Assembly (NCBI RefSeq): GCF_000350225.1
Contig: NW_005179301.1
Coordinates: 1 to 64,000, forward strand
DNA from: Chondrus crispus
Lineage: Eukaryota; Rhodophyta; Florideophyceae; Gigartinales; Gigartinaceae
Reading direction: 5' to 3'
DNA length: 64,000 nt
Positions within the stretch are counted from its first letter, which is position 1, and every line of letters starts with the position of its first letter. Made by a program: the position numbers and the translations under genes. Shown piece by piece: positions 54,607-64,000 of the stretch. The notes under the pieces were generated by a model, which made no database searches, was not told the DNA's origin, and was given only the letters and a program-made list of their open reading frames with translations.

Positions 54607-54734
54607 GCAAATAGGATAAGCAAGTATGCGGATGAATAGGAAATGCGATTTGATTTTAGGAAAGTAGCAGGATGCGTAGGCCAACTGAGACAAACAAGTT
54701 GTCGTGACTCGAATGTACATGTTAGCCTTTTGCC

Positions 54735-54955
54735 AAAACACGTGTTTTCCAACATAACGTTTGCAGTGGATCATTCCTCCCTCCTTTAATATTTTAGATC
54801 TCCAGCTTTTCGGGATAAACTGGCTATTTCAGTCGTCCTGGTGATCATCCAAAGTTACCTGGCGTCTTCCAGCTTTCAAAGGACAGACATTCTATATAAC
54901 CCCTAAAGCCCGTGTCAACTGCACGGAACGACTGCACTGCACGGACATGGCATTT
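54735..54955 (+). pseudogene. orphan promoter and start of a Uma2 copy (D)
   Basis: The palindrome (54735-54748), the intervening ~140 bp and the TATA box (54893-54899) repeat the copy C upstream region. Homology ends a few codons into the gene, at about 54,952. The first ATG is ACG here, although the second (54946) remains. This shows the cluster once had a further plus-strand copy downstream of C. Confidence 0.75.
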
Positions 54956-55135
54956 CTGGTGTGGTCCTAAATTTATTTCGGGGAGTGTATACCGTCATTG
55001 CACGTAACCGGCCAAGCCAACAGGCAATACATGTTGCGTTGTAGTGTCTGCAGAGAATTGTTGAAGCTCAAGCTTGCCATGCGCTGAAGGCTTCACACAC
55101 CCTCGACGTCATGAAAGCCCCCTCGGTGATGAGGT

Positions 55136-55411
55136 TCAAAGCCATTTTTTACACCTATTTTCAAGTCTCTCCAATCCAGAATGCTTCTTCTGTACATGGC
55201 CGAATTCTTCATAGCGCCTTGCAACCCATTCTTTGATCTGACATAAGATTGGCAAAAGATGCCGCGCGCGGATCGCAAGCACGCATAAATTGACAAGGGC
55301 AACATCGCTTCCTTCGTCTTTTCCACCACTGCCTGAGGCAGACACCGGACAACGTTGCAGAGAATGCAGCAGCTGAACAAGAACACAAACCACAGTTTTG
55401 CAGTTCGACAT
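55136..55411 (-). CDS. small hypothetical protein
   Basis: 91 residues from ATG 55411. It has a Cys/Val-rich start, a Ser/Gly linker, then a helical, charged half (IKEWVARRYEEFGHVQKK) that looks protein-like. No family recognised. It lies 37 bp downstream of the membrane-protein gene on the same strand and may be a fragment of a larger gene. Confidence 0.3.
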   Translation of the reverse strand: MSNCKTVVCVLVQLLHSLQRCPVSASGSGGKDEGSDVALVNLCVLAIRARHLLPILCQIKEWVARRYEEFGHVQKKHSGLERLENRCKKWL

Positions 55412-55447
55412 AGCGAAATCGCGCGGAACGAGAGGACGAGAGTGGCG

Positions 55448-55897
55448 CTAAATTCTTTCCGGTGAGATTTGATAAATATGTTCCTTAGCGAGAGATTGAG
55501 TGTGATCGCCGGTGAGCGATTCGTCCGGGTGGCCAGCGACAGTAGGAGGAAGGGGGATAGCCTTAGTATGGCCAGCTGGGCTCTTGTCCATGTTGGAGCG
55601 CTCTGGGCGCAGGACACAGCACCAGACACAAGCGAGGATAGCGATGATGGCAGAACCAATAGTAATAGAAATGACTGCGATGGCGAGGTTGCGGGGCAAC
55701 GTTTTGGGCCGTTGGGGAGGGGGGGTGTCAGAGCCGGAACTACCCGGTCCATTGCCCCCAGCTAGTTCTGGCGGTGGGGTGCTGTCGTCAGGTGCAGTTT
55801 GTTGGTGAAGCTTGAAGGGCTGCTTCTGGCTTTGCACGACTGAGAATGTGAGAAGGAAGACGAAGATGAGAAGGACGAAACGAATGGAGAACGCCAT
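55448..55897 (-). CDS. single-pass type I membrane protein, unknown function
   Basis: 149 residues from ATG 55897. The frame is open upstream, but this Met starts a clear signal peptide (FVLLIFVFLLTFSVVQS). A short Pro/Gly/Ser-rich ectodomain follows (about 25-68). One membrane span (NLAIAVISITIGSAIIAIL, about 72-90) with a Cys-rich end (ACVWCCVL) is followed by a ~50-residue cytoplasmic tail containing a P-L-P-P motif. The layout resembles short receptor-like or adhesion proteins, but no domain is recognised. The cysteines at the inner membrane face could be palmitoylated (inference). Confidence 0.6.
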   Translation of the reverse strand: MAFSIRFVLLIFVFLLTFSVVQSQKQPFKLHQQTAPDDSTPPPELAGGNGPGSSGSDTPPPQRPKTLPRNLAIAVISITIGSAIIAILACVWCCVLRPERSNMDKSPAGHTKAIPLPPTVAGHPDESLTGDHTQSLAKEHIYQISPERI

Positions 55898-56336
55898 GGT
55901 GGGCTCACACGACGAAACGGGATGAAGGGCAAGTCGATTTCGCCAGACGTCTTGTTGGTGAGCAAGGCAGGTGTGAAGGTGATGATATGCCGCACATACT
56001 GCGGTCCTCTGCGGATTGTGATGGATGACGAGAATGGCAGGGAGCGAAAAAGGTTCATTTCCGGAGTGCCACGTGTAAATCATTACATCTAAAAATGGTG
56101 TTTACATGTGCGCACACTCCTGCTTGGACACTTGTCATTGGAAAAAGGTAAAAGCCATCCACTGGATGGATCCACTGAGCAGTGTGAGGGCCGTTCCGAA
56201 CGAAGAGTTGATGGTGCCAGCACCCGAGGACCCTGACATTTGGCATGAATGGATTGGTTATAAAAAATATTGGAAATGCATTCCTCCCATTCAATCAATC
56301 CCGTTTCAAGCCAATCGACGTCTTTATCCCCCATTT

Positions 56337-56728
56337 CACTGTAATTACAGTGCCCTCAACGCAGGCTGGAGTCTGTGGCACTGTAAAACAGGGCATGTTA
56401 AGGCACACCCTGTGGGTATGTCTTAACATGCCCCGTTTTTCGGTAGTTTGCTTTGCTCTGCCCAAAGAGGTGATTTAGCGTGCTATGAGTGGCTCCTACG
56501 TTTTAATTTTTGAGTTTAAGAAAAGCAAGGGCTTAAGAAGCATACGGTATTTTTTAAGAATTTAAAAGTATTCCTGGCAAAACCGGGCAAGGCAAGCAAA
56601 AACCAGCCTGTTAAGACACACCCACAGGGTGTGTCTTAACAGATTGGTTTTTGCTGTGTTCTTCATACTGCATGCAGTATGCACAGCATACATACACCTC
56701 ATAGTATGAGCCTCATACTATGAGGTGT
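56337..56728. repeat. cluster of five palindromes
   Basis: (1) CACTGTAATTACAGTG, perfect, 56337-56352. (2) 56391-56433, ~20-bp arms with core GTTAAG...CACACCC. (3) 56595-56655, 29-bp arms with two mismatches and the same GTTAAGACACACCC core. (4) CATACTGCATGCAGTATG, perfect, 56664-56681. (5) 56694-56728, perfect 17-bp arms ACACCTCATAGTATGAG with a 1-base loop. Palindromes 2 and 3 share their core. No ORF is supported here. They could be fold-back transposon remnants, hairpin RNA sources or cruciform-prone DNA. Confidence 0.85.
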
Positions 56729-57113
56729 GCTCCTACTGCGTCGGCCAATGCCTGAGTGGCAACAATATTTGGGCATTTGACCGGTAAAGTTAGTTCATTG
56801 TCATTGTTGTTGCTACGAGATTCATATTTTCGTAATGCTTAAAATCTCAGGGTTTCACTGTATGAATGTCGAGTGCGAGTTGGCATACGAGTACATCGCG
56901 CATGGCGTGCCACCACGGGTCTTAGCTCGAGCTGTAAATAAAGATAAAGGTGGGTCTTAGCTCTGTTGTAAATAAAGAGCTCGAAGGGCACCCGTTTGAC
57001 GCAATGAACAACTCAGTTGTTACCCTTTTGTCTGTCAAACTTTCTTTGTCCCATTTCCTTCTTGCTTCGTCCTCAAAATCCCTTCTAAGCCCGGGAAGTG
57101 GCTGGAGAACAGA

Positions 57114-59108
57114 ATGGACCGCAATAGGGAAATCAGGCGCTTCAAGCCTCTTCCTTTTCGACTGATACTACTGCTTTTCCTCTTGTTGCGGGCGTCCACT
57201 GCTACTGCCGCGGCGATACGCCAGGAGCCTCAAACAGGGCAGCCCGAGGTGAGTGATGAACCATCTAGCGAAAAAACCGGGACTTTGCTGTTGTACGTGC
57301 GCAGCTGGTGGGTTGTCGGCATCACAGTAGCATCTGCCCTGCCGTGGGCCGTCGTAGCGGTGCTGGACGCAATCGATTCCTCATATCGCACGGCTTCTAT
57401 GATTCAAAACCGTTTGATAATGAGCACATGCTGCCTTCTACTCGCTTATATTTCTGGCATCATGTTCCTCGTCGTTCTCAGCGTGAACATTGTGAATGGC
57501 ATTGAGGCCGGTCGTCATGATGAGGTCGCGACGGTGCTAGTACTGCTTATTTTCAACCTGTGGCACGTTGCCAGGAATGCACGTGGCTGGATGCAATTCT
57601 TTGCTCTCAAGAAACTCACCCCGTTTTTTCAGGGGGTACAGCGTTACTTGGCTGTTTCAGCAGGTAGGGACCCCAACGACACGCATGTGTGCGTGCAAGG
57701 TTTGACAAGACTCAGGATATCAAACCGATTGATAGATAATGACTGGAACCAATCAACTCCATTCCTGAGCCCATTCTACAAGATAAGATGCAGTTTTGGG
57801 GGTATTAGTCCGGGGGTTGCATCGCCAGGCATTGCCTCCCGGGTCATGAATAGAGGTGGAACCGAGCGACAGCCAACTTTTGGTGGGCATAGAGCTGCTG
57901 ACAGCTTTGGTGATCCCGCCGCATTACCTGCTCTTGTCCCGGACAAAACGGAAGAAGCGTGGGCGGTGGCGGCTTGGAGGGCATGGTGGACCCAGGATAC
58001 AGGTTTGCTTCACTGGCAAGTGAACAACCTTTCGGCACCAGAATCGTTTAGATGCGATAAGGAACATCGAAAACCAAACGTCGAAAATCTATTGACTCGC
58101 CAGCGAGGGCCCTCCTGGCCGACAGATCGCCCGGTAATCGACACCAAGTCCGAGGGTCAGCCTACAGTCACGACCCGAGAGCAGTGGGCGAATTGCCTAC
58201 TCACGTACGGTACCGCAGAGGGTCAACAAGATACTCACGGGGAGTGTCCATCGTCGGTTGTCAACTTCAACACAGCGGCAGGTATTGCTGTGGTGGTCCG
58301 AGAGAAGACACGATTCCCGCCAAATCGCATGTCATCATTGTGGTACACAACCGCACGTTTTGAGGAGCTGTACGAAGAGAAGGCCCAGGAGGTACGAAAG
58401 ATGTCCGAATTTAGGGATGTACTGTTCCCGTCATGGACATCGTGGCTGAACATCGCTCAAGATGTCGGAACGCATCTTTCCAGACCAGTATACCTCAGTG
58501 ATTCATACCTCATCAATTTCGCTGGCGAGCTAGCGTCCGCTTCTCTAATCGTCGTGCGGTACCCGGAGAAGTATCGCAAACTGGTGGATCAAATATATGA
58601 GGATGGGTTAGACGCAAGATGGACGTTTGGATGGTCCGGGCTGCTGGCGTGTTTCACGCAGTTATGGACAAAGGAACGAATTCACATTGCGATGCTAAAC
58701 GGGCTCTCGCTGCTGGCACTGAACAGTGGACAAGAGGTGGAACACATCGACCCGAACGTCCGATCGATGCTGTACGGATATGCAGCGTTTGCGGTGTCCA
58801 CGCGAGCGGTGGGGAAGCGGATTGCGGAGGATCGCAAGGTGGAGTTGCTGCGGCGGTACACAACGGAAAGCGGGAAGACATGTCGAGGATCGGGGGTATG
58901 CGCGACCAGACTGGCTTGTAGCATCCTGAAAATTCCTGCCGAGGCATCGCACATGGACGGGTTACCCGCTTTTGCGACGGGATGGGCGAGTGAATATATG
59001 GAGTTTAAGCCCGGGAATCAAAAACCGGAGCATGGCGAGAGCCATGATGATGTGGAAATGAAGCACGGGTCGAGCAATGCATGGAGATATCCACACTCGC
59101 ACATATAA
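57114..59108 (+). CDS. multi-pass membrane protein, unknown family
   Basis: 664 residues from ATG 57114, intronless. A hydrophobic signal-like start (RLILLLFLLLRASTATAAA) is followed by three membrane spans: WWVVGITVASALPWAVVAVL (about 63-82), a long one around LLAYISGIMFLVVLSV (about 100-130) and VATVLVLLIFNLWHV (about 140-155). A large, mostly soluble domain (about 190-640) follows, rich in Trp and Arg, with weaker hydrophobic stretches near 510 and 525. The C-terminus is acidic and His-containing. No catalytic motif recognised; a plant- or alga-type membrane protein of unknown role is the most I can say. The uninterrupted length and good composition support a working host gene. Confidence 0.7.
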   Translation: MDRNREIRRFKPLPFRLILLLFLLLRASTATAAAIRQEPQTGQPEVSDEPSSEKTGTLLLYVRSWWVVGITVASALPWAVVAVLDAIDSSYRTASMIQNRLIMSTCCLLLAYISGIMFLVVLSVNIVNGIEAGRHDEVATVLVLLIFNLWHVARNARGWMQFFALKKLTPFFQGVQRYLAVSAGRDPNDTHVCVQGLTRLRISNRLIDNDWNQSTPFLSPFYKIRCSFGGISPGVASPGIASRVMNRGGTERQPTFGGHRAADSFGDPAALPALVPDKTEEAWAVAAWRAWWTQDTGLLHWQVNNLSAPESFRCDKEHRKPNVENLLTRQRGPSWPTDRPVIDTKSEGQPTVTTREQWANCLLTYGTAEGQQDTHGECPSSVVNFNTAAGIAVVVREKTRFPPNRMSSLWYTTARFEELYEEKAQEVRKMSEFRDVLFPSWTSWLNIAQDVGTHLSRPVYLSDSYLINFAGELASASLIVVRYPEKYRKLVDQIYEDGLDARWTFGWSGLLACFTQLWTKERIHIAMLNGLSLLALNSGQEVEHIDPNVRSMLYGYAAFAVSTRAVGKRIAEDRKVELLRRYTTESGKTCRGSGVCATRLACSILKIPAEASHMDGLPAFATGWASEYMEFKPGNQKPEHGESHDDVEMKHGSSNAWRYPHSHI

Positions 59109-59227
59109 CGCTAACGATACGGACGCGTAACGCTGTCATTGTTTATCATGTAAAGTCACAATACTAACTTAATTCCTGCCAGTTTGCTGCTCCCCTCTCT
59201 ATCTCCGAGGGTTGGCGATAAAGTACT

Positions 59228-62200
59228 TGTGGGGGAGATTTGGGGTACTGTACAGGGTACAGTACCCAGGAGTGGCCCCAGGACCAAAGCCTTCAAAAGA
59301 TGATTTTATTGGTCTACGTGTACGCCAGGTGTACACGTGGACAATCTCCCTTTGAAGGGCGGCGGTCCTGGGAAGTGGAAGATGCTGGCGGCCCCTCTAT
59401 AAGAGAAAGGGGCGCGCCGCGACACCCCGCGACAGGAGGGACACAACAGAAAAAAACAAGAACACCCGGACCGACCCCCCCTCTTGAAATAAACATCTCG
59501 CTTTTCTCTCTCCCCTACGCGCGCAGCCCCCCTTTTTAGCTGTCAACATGGTACTCTTGTGGAGGGGTGGCAAAGAAGACGGCTCCCTGTCACAGTTTGA
59601 CGGGTCGAAGCCGGCCGACGTTCACAAGTTCTTCTTCGTCTTCGAGAATGTTGCCACCTCTGGCAAGTCGGACGAAGAAAGAGCATCTGAACTCCTTCGC
59701 TACCTGGAGGGAGATGCATTCGACTTCTTTTATCAAGCCTTTGTCAAGAACGGAGATATCAGTGCAGATGGCTCCGACTACCAGAAGGTCAAGAAGGCCT
59801 TGGTCGAGCGGTTCGCCCCGGTTGAATCACCTGAAGATGTGATTCGGGATGCGATGGCCGCTCGCCTTTCTTTCGGGGATCTCATTGGGTCCCTTCGAAA
59901 CTCAGACCGTCTCTACGAGAAGGCGGGATTCATCGACGAAGCAAAGTTCTGACTGCTTCGCAACGCCGTGATGGAACATCTCGAGTTGGCCCAGTTTGCC
60001 ATCTATCGAGGTGCGAAGACCTACAAGGCCCTATTCGACGCAATCATGGACTTCTGGTCTGGTCGCTGCGCCTTTCAGGCGGCGGCGAACTCCTTGAGCA
60101 ATTCGCGCTACCAGGGGTCAGAGAGCTCGCAAGTTATGTATGAGCCGAGAGGGCAAGGTGGGTCAAAAAGGGTCATGATGCGTTCAAAAGCTCCCTTGTC
60201 TCCACTCGAGACGAAGTTTGACGCTTTAGCTGATCGACTAGCCGATATTTCCCTTATTATCAAGAAGAATCAGTCGAGGGATGACGCAACAGCATTCCGC
60301 CCCGCCCACGATCGTACTTGTTCTTATTGCAAACGACCGGGTCATGGCGCTAATAGATGCGATGCGAATCCGCATAGGGACACGAAATGCCCTCGCTGCG
60401 GAAAATTTGGTCATTCAGAGACAAGCTGTTGGGCTAGAATTGGTCCACAGAGGGGAGGTAGCGGTGCCTACCCTCCTAAGAAGACCCATACGGATATTGC
60501 CGTGTCGGGTACACGGACGGGTTCCGCAGGAAACCAGGTGAGTGTTGTGATACACAACGACCTCCCTGCTGATGAGAAGTTAGTGGCATCAGTCAAGAGA
60601 AACGCCGATGGAGAGCCGGTGGCCAAGACGCGAAAGGATGGTGGCGGCGAGCCAATGCCGTCCCTTCTCAACCCGCGTAAGTACTGGACTCCGAACCACA
60701 TGAGGAAACCTCCTAAGCCCGGCCGTCGAACAAGAAAGAAGAGGACAAGTAAGAAGAACGCCGTCTAAGAGCACTCGGGGAAGTACGATGTGGTTTCTTC
60801 CCTCGCGAACGCCCCCTCTGGTTTGACATTCGGTCAACTGATTCGAGGAGATGGCGACGAGGCTAAGAAAGAGATCCGCCGTTTGTTCAACAGTCGCCCT
60901 AGACGCCCCGTAGCTGCTTCGATCGGTACTTTGCCGAAACGTCTGAAAGTAGTTTCGGTACAAGTCTACGGGACACAAATGAGAGCGTTGTTAGACTCAG
61001 GAGCTATCCCTAATGTTATGAATGCGTCTGTGGCATCGAAGCTCTCTCTGTCTCCAAAGCCGACCTCGACGAAGATTACGGTCGCCAATGGACAAAAGAC
61101 AACCTGCTTAGGTTCCATCGAGGAAGTGCCTGTCACGTTCAATGGCGCTGTTACTTCACTCAACTTCTTGGTTGTTGAAGGATCCCCAGTTGATATCTTA
61201 ATCGGGTATCCAACTCTCGAAGAACTTCAAGCCTGCATCGATCTAGGTCACCAGTCTGTTAGTATGTTGATCGGAAACAAAACCGTGAAAATGAGTCTGG
61301 AGTTTGATCAAGTAAGTCCTATCGTCGCGGATTCGGAGACTGATAGTGAGGAATTCACTTCTGATGTCGAGTCGTTCGCCTCAGAAAACTCGTCGGAAGA
61401 AGAGACTTATGTTGTCGCCATCCTCGGCGATGAACCTTTCGAGCTAGACTTAACTCTGGACGGAGCGACCGGAGAAGATGAGGAAGTAGAATCACCTGAT
61501 TCGAATGTCATCAACAAGGCCGTGAAAATGCTTCGGGAAAAACTTGTGCATCTTGACAATGAAGCTCAAGCAGTCATTGAGACCGCCCTAATGGAGAAGA
61601 GTATCGTTACTACATCCCTTGACGATCTTCGGCCTGCTGAAGTCCCAATCAAGCACCATTTCGAGTTAGATGATACTAATCCGATCTATCACTCGGCGAG
61701 GAGAATGGCTCCCTTGCATAACGAAATCGTTCGGAAAGAGCTGGACAAAATGCTGGAAGCAGGAATCATCACGCCTTCCAGCGCCGCATGGTCCTTTCCG
61801 GTCGTCATCGTATCCAAAAAAGATGGGAATCCACGCTTCTGTGTTGATTACCGTTCTCTGAACCAGAAGATGAAAGCAGACAGATGGCCTTTGCCGAAAA
61901 TAGAACAGATATTTGATGACTTGGAAGGAAGTGCGTACTTCACTTCTCTAGATTTGTTCAGTGGTTCCTGGCAAATTCGGATGGCACAACAATGCAAAGA
62001 AATGACTACTTTCGTCTGTCGCTACGGGACGTATAAGTTCGAAGTCATGCCCTTTGGATTGATGAATGCGCCTTCGACATTTCAGAGAATGATGGATACA
62101 ATCTTTCGCGGAGTGCGGTTTGTGCGTGTGTACCTCGATGACGTTGCGGTGTTCTCTAAGACTATAGAAGAACATCTTCGCCACCTGCAGCATGTATTTG

Positions 62201-63652
62201 ATGTGCTTGACGAGGCTGGTCTTAAGCTTAAGCCGACAAAGTGTAGCTTCGCCCAGGCGAAGATCAAGTTGCTCGGTCATGTTGTCGACAAAGGCGGGAT
62301 TGCCGTTGACCCGAGCAAGGTCGAAGTGATTCGGAATGCACCGATCCCGACCACTGCGACTGAACTTAGGAGCTTTCTTGGGTTAGCAAGCTACTACCGT
62401 CGTTTCATCTGCAAGTTTGCGGACATTGCTGCGGTACTCCATGCGGCTACATCCGGAAACGGCAGATTGAAATGGACCGGAGAAATGCAAGAAGCCTTTG
62501 ATGAACTACGCATAAAGTTAACTTCTCCGCCAGTCTTGGCTTACCCAGACTTCGAGAAGCCCTTGGTCGTTGAGACGGATGCGTCATCGTTCTCCGTCGG
62601 GGCTGTGTTGGCTCAAAAGAAGGAAGATGGGAAAATACACCCCATCCAGTACGCAAGCCGTACTATGAATACATCTGAGCGCAAGTACTCCGCTTGTGAG
62701 CGTGAGGCGCTTGCGGTCATCTTTGATTGGAAGAAATTTCGTGTTTACGTGCTTTCGTCTACACCTTTCAAGTTGATTACTGATCACCAAGCTCTTAGTT
62801 ACGCCTTTCGCAAGAAAGACATCCACGGTCGTTTGGCTCGTTGGCTAGACTTCTTAGCCGAGTACGACTTCACCGTGGAATATCGTCGTGGATCCGCAAA
62901 TAGTGCAGCTGACTACCTTTCTCGCATTCAGCCCAAGAGCAGCGACAACCCTACTTGCTAGGAAGAGGGAGACCTTGCCCTCGCTATCACGACCCCGATC
63001 TACTCTCCAGAAGATCTAGAAGAGTCTTGCCAAGATATCATGTCCTATCTGCAAGGCGAAACACCGGTTGGGTTGGATGATTACAGGAAGTCTCGCATGA
63101 AGAATAATGCGAAGAACTTTCTTGTCTGGGAGTCGAAGTTGCTCCGCCGCACCATTCGTGGCCTTCGTGTTGTTGCCCCAATTTCCGATCGCGAAAAGAT
63201 ACTGAAGGGTTTCCATGACGACATTGGTCATTGGGACTTGAAGACCACTCGTCAATTTGTCACGGAAAGGTACTGGTGGCCGACCGTTGGTATGGACGTG
63301 GGAGACTACGTGAAGAGTTGTGACGGGTGTCAGAAGGCACGTCCGATTCCCAGGTATAAGACAACTTTGCGCCTTCCCATCACAAGCTTGTTTGATGTTT
63401 TCTCTATTGACTTTGCTGGACCCTTCCCTGTCACTTCGTCTGGAAATCGCTTCGTGTTGGTTGCGGTCGAACACCTCACAAGATGGCCAATTGCTCTATC
63501 CACTGCTGATAGTACTGCTCAAGTGGTTCTCGACTTCGTCAAGAGAGAAATCATGTACTCATTCGGCCCTCCGAGAACTATTGTCTCTGACAATGCTACC
63601 TGCTTCACAGCCTCGGCCGTTTCTAGCTTCATGGCTCGGCACGGTATCACTT
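59228..63652 (+). mobile_element. Ty3/Gypsy LTR retrotransposon, 3' part missing
   Basis: A probable 5' LTR spans about 59228-59548 (TGTGGGGGAG to a CA just before TGGTACTC), with a TATA-like CTATAAG and a short leader. It cannot be confirmed because the second LTR is not in the window. Parts: gag (about 59,548-60,768, two CCHC knuckles near 60,310-60,430), protease (about 60,980), reverse transcriptase (about 61,700-62,250, with YLDD), RNase H (about 62,550-62,930) and integrase (HHCC-type finger and core, about 63,200-63,650). It is broken, with about three breaks, and ends within the integrase against unrelated sequence. It is probably older than Copia-A. Confidence 0.88.
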
Positions 63653-63680
63653 GGCGCGCCGTCTGCTTGGTTTTCGCCAT
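63653..63680 (-). pseudogene. histone H3 N-terminal fragment
   Basis: On the minus strand, ATG at 63680 is followed by codons for AKTKQTAR, matching the near-invariant H3 start ARTKQTAR at seven of eight residues. After this Arg the sequence is Gypsy integrase, so the gene is cut after codon 9. The 320 bp beyond (63681-64000) would be its 5' flank. It is short, but a chance match of this kind is unlikely. The junction could be a deletion or a rearrangement. Confidence 0.5.
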
Positions 63681-64000
63681 CCTCGTTTAGATCAGGTTTC
63701 TTGCAAGGGGCAGACTCGAGGACTAAAACCTCACCTGAGTCCGCCACACAAGCAATCAGCGATCTCTGAGACTGGAGGCAATTAGAACCTGACGCGTTGA
63801 CAGGTTCTTCAAGAAAAAAACGCAGGAACACTGAAGTTAGTTGTGTGAAAAGTAGAGAAGGTGGGTAGGTTAATGATAGAAGTGATAGCTTACAGTGATG
63901 ATGAGCTGTACACGTGTATACGTGGAGCGATTGGGAGATTGGTGTCGATGGTGACACTAAATTGTGTCAAATGGGATCGTCAAGGTCGAGCACCGGTTCC

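Larger units (their letters stand above)
50920..54955. repeat. inverted-repeat cluster of Uma2 genes
   Basis: Copies A and B read leftward; C and orphan D read rightward. The region between A's TATA box and B's 3' end mirrors the region between C's 3' end and D's TATA box, including GGCTAACATGTACATTCGAG or its complement. The layout is thus a large imperfect palindrome of two tandem pairs. Confidence 0.85.

Noticed and set aside
55093-55752. 219-residue minus-strand frame overlapping the membrane-protein gene
   Set aside because: It overlaps in another frame, lacks the signal/span layout and reads through the intergenic gap.
56106-56426. Plus-strand frame of 106 residues before the palindromes
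   Set aside because: No family, it runs into palindrome DNA, and no promoter or codon signal supports it.

Overview
This is a eukaryotic nuclear window: genes on both strands, GT-AG introns, TATA boxes, no bacterial operon logic, and LTR retrotransposons, a LINE and DNA transposons occupying most of the bases. Abundant Copia elements, mostly intronless host genes, about 50% GC and Sel1-repeat relics would suit a red alga of the Chondrus type, but no marker gene here fixes the lineage, so that is only a guess.

Layout. (1) 1-25,280: a head-to-tail array of a ~3.5 kb macro-repeat (four copies, the last truncated). Each copy carries a candidate two-intron transcription unit, minisatellites, a polypyrimidine tract and a tRNA-like block with Pol III A/B boxes. 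Copy 2 holds a whole-looking Copia element. Copy 3 holds a second Copia, a 5'-truncated LINE of the restriction-like-endonuclease class and a miniature LTR element (TRIM). (2) 25,281-30,772: a third Copia on the minus strand, joining copy 4 to an inverted, diverged piece of the same macro-repeat. (3) 31,198-35,773: two tail-to-tail paralogues of an unrecognised family (one broken) and an unrecognised minus-strand gene with a cysteine-peptidase-like box. (4) 36,259-37,098 and 41,846-42,139: relics of Sel1-repeat genes. (5) 37,561-41,432 and 42,878-47,061: two related DNA transposons with CCCTA...TAGGG ends and ATAT target duplications. Their transposase has piggyBac landmarks, but a YqaJ/lambda-exonuclease-type nuclease domain is inserted between the second and third catalytic aspartates. 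(6) 47,167-49,875: fragments of host genes, including an ETHE1-type persulfide dioxygenase tail. (7) 50,920-54,955: an inverted cluster of Uma2-family (DUF820) PD-(D/E)XK nuclease genes with a heptad-repeat coiled-coil tail: two full genes, one truncated gene and one orphan promoter. (8) 55,136-59,108: a small ORF, a single-pass membrane protein, a cluster of perfect palindromes and a 664-residue membrane protein. (9) 59,228-63,652: a Ty3/Gypsy element ending abruptly against what reads as the first codons of a histone H3 gene.

The strongest novelty candidates are the piggyBac-like transposase with the embedded YqaJ-type nuclease (two independent copies with matching ends) and the eukaryotic Uma2 cluster with expandable coiled coils and a conserved 14-bp palindrome upstream of each copy. 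Motif calls were made by eye; no database search was run.
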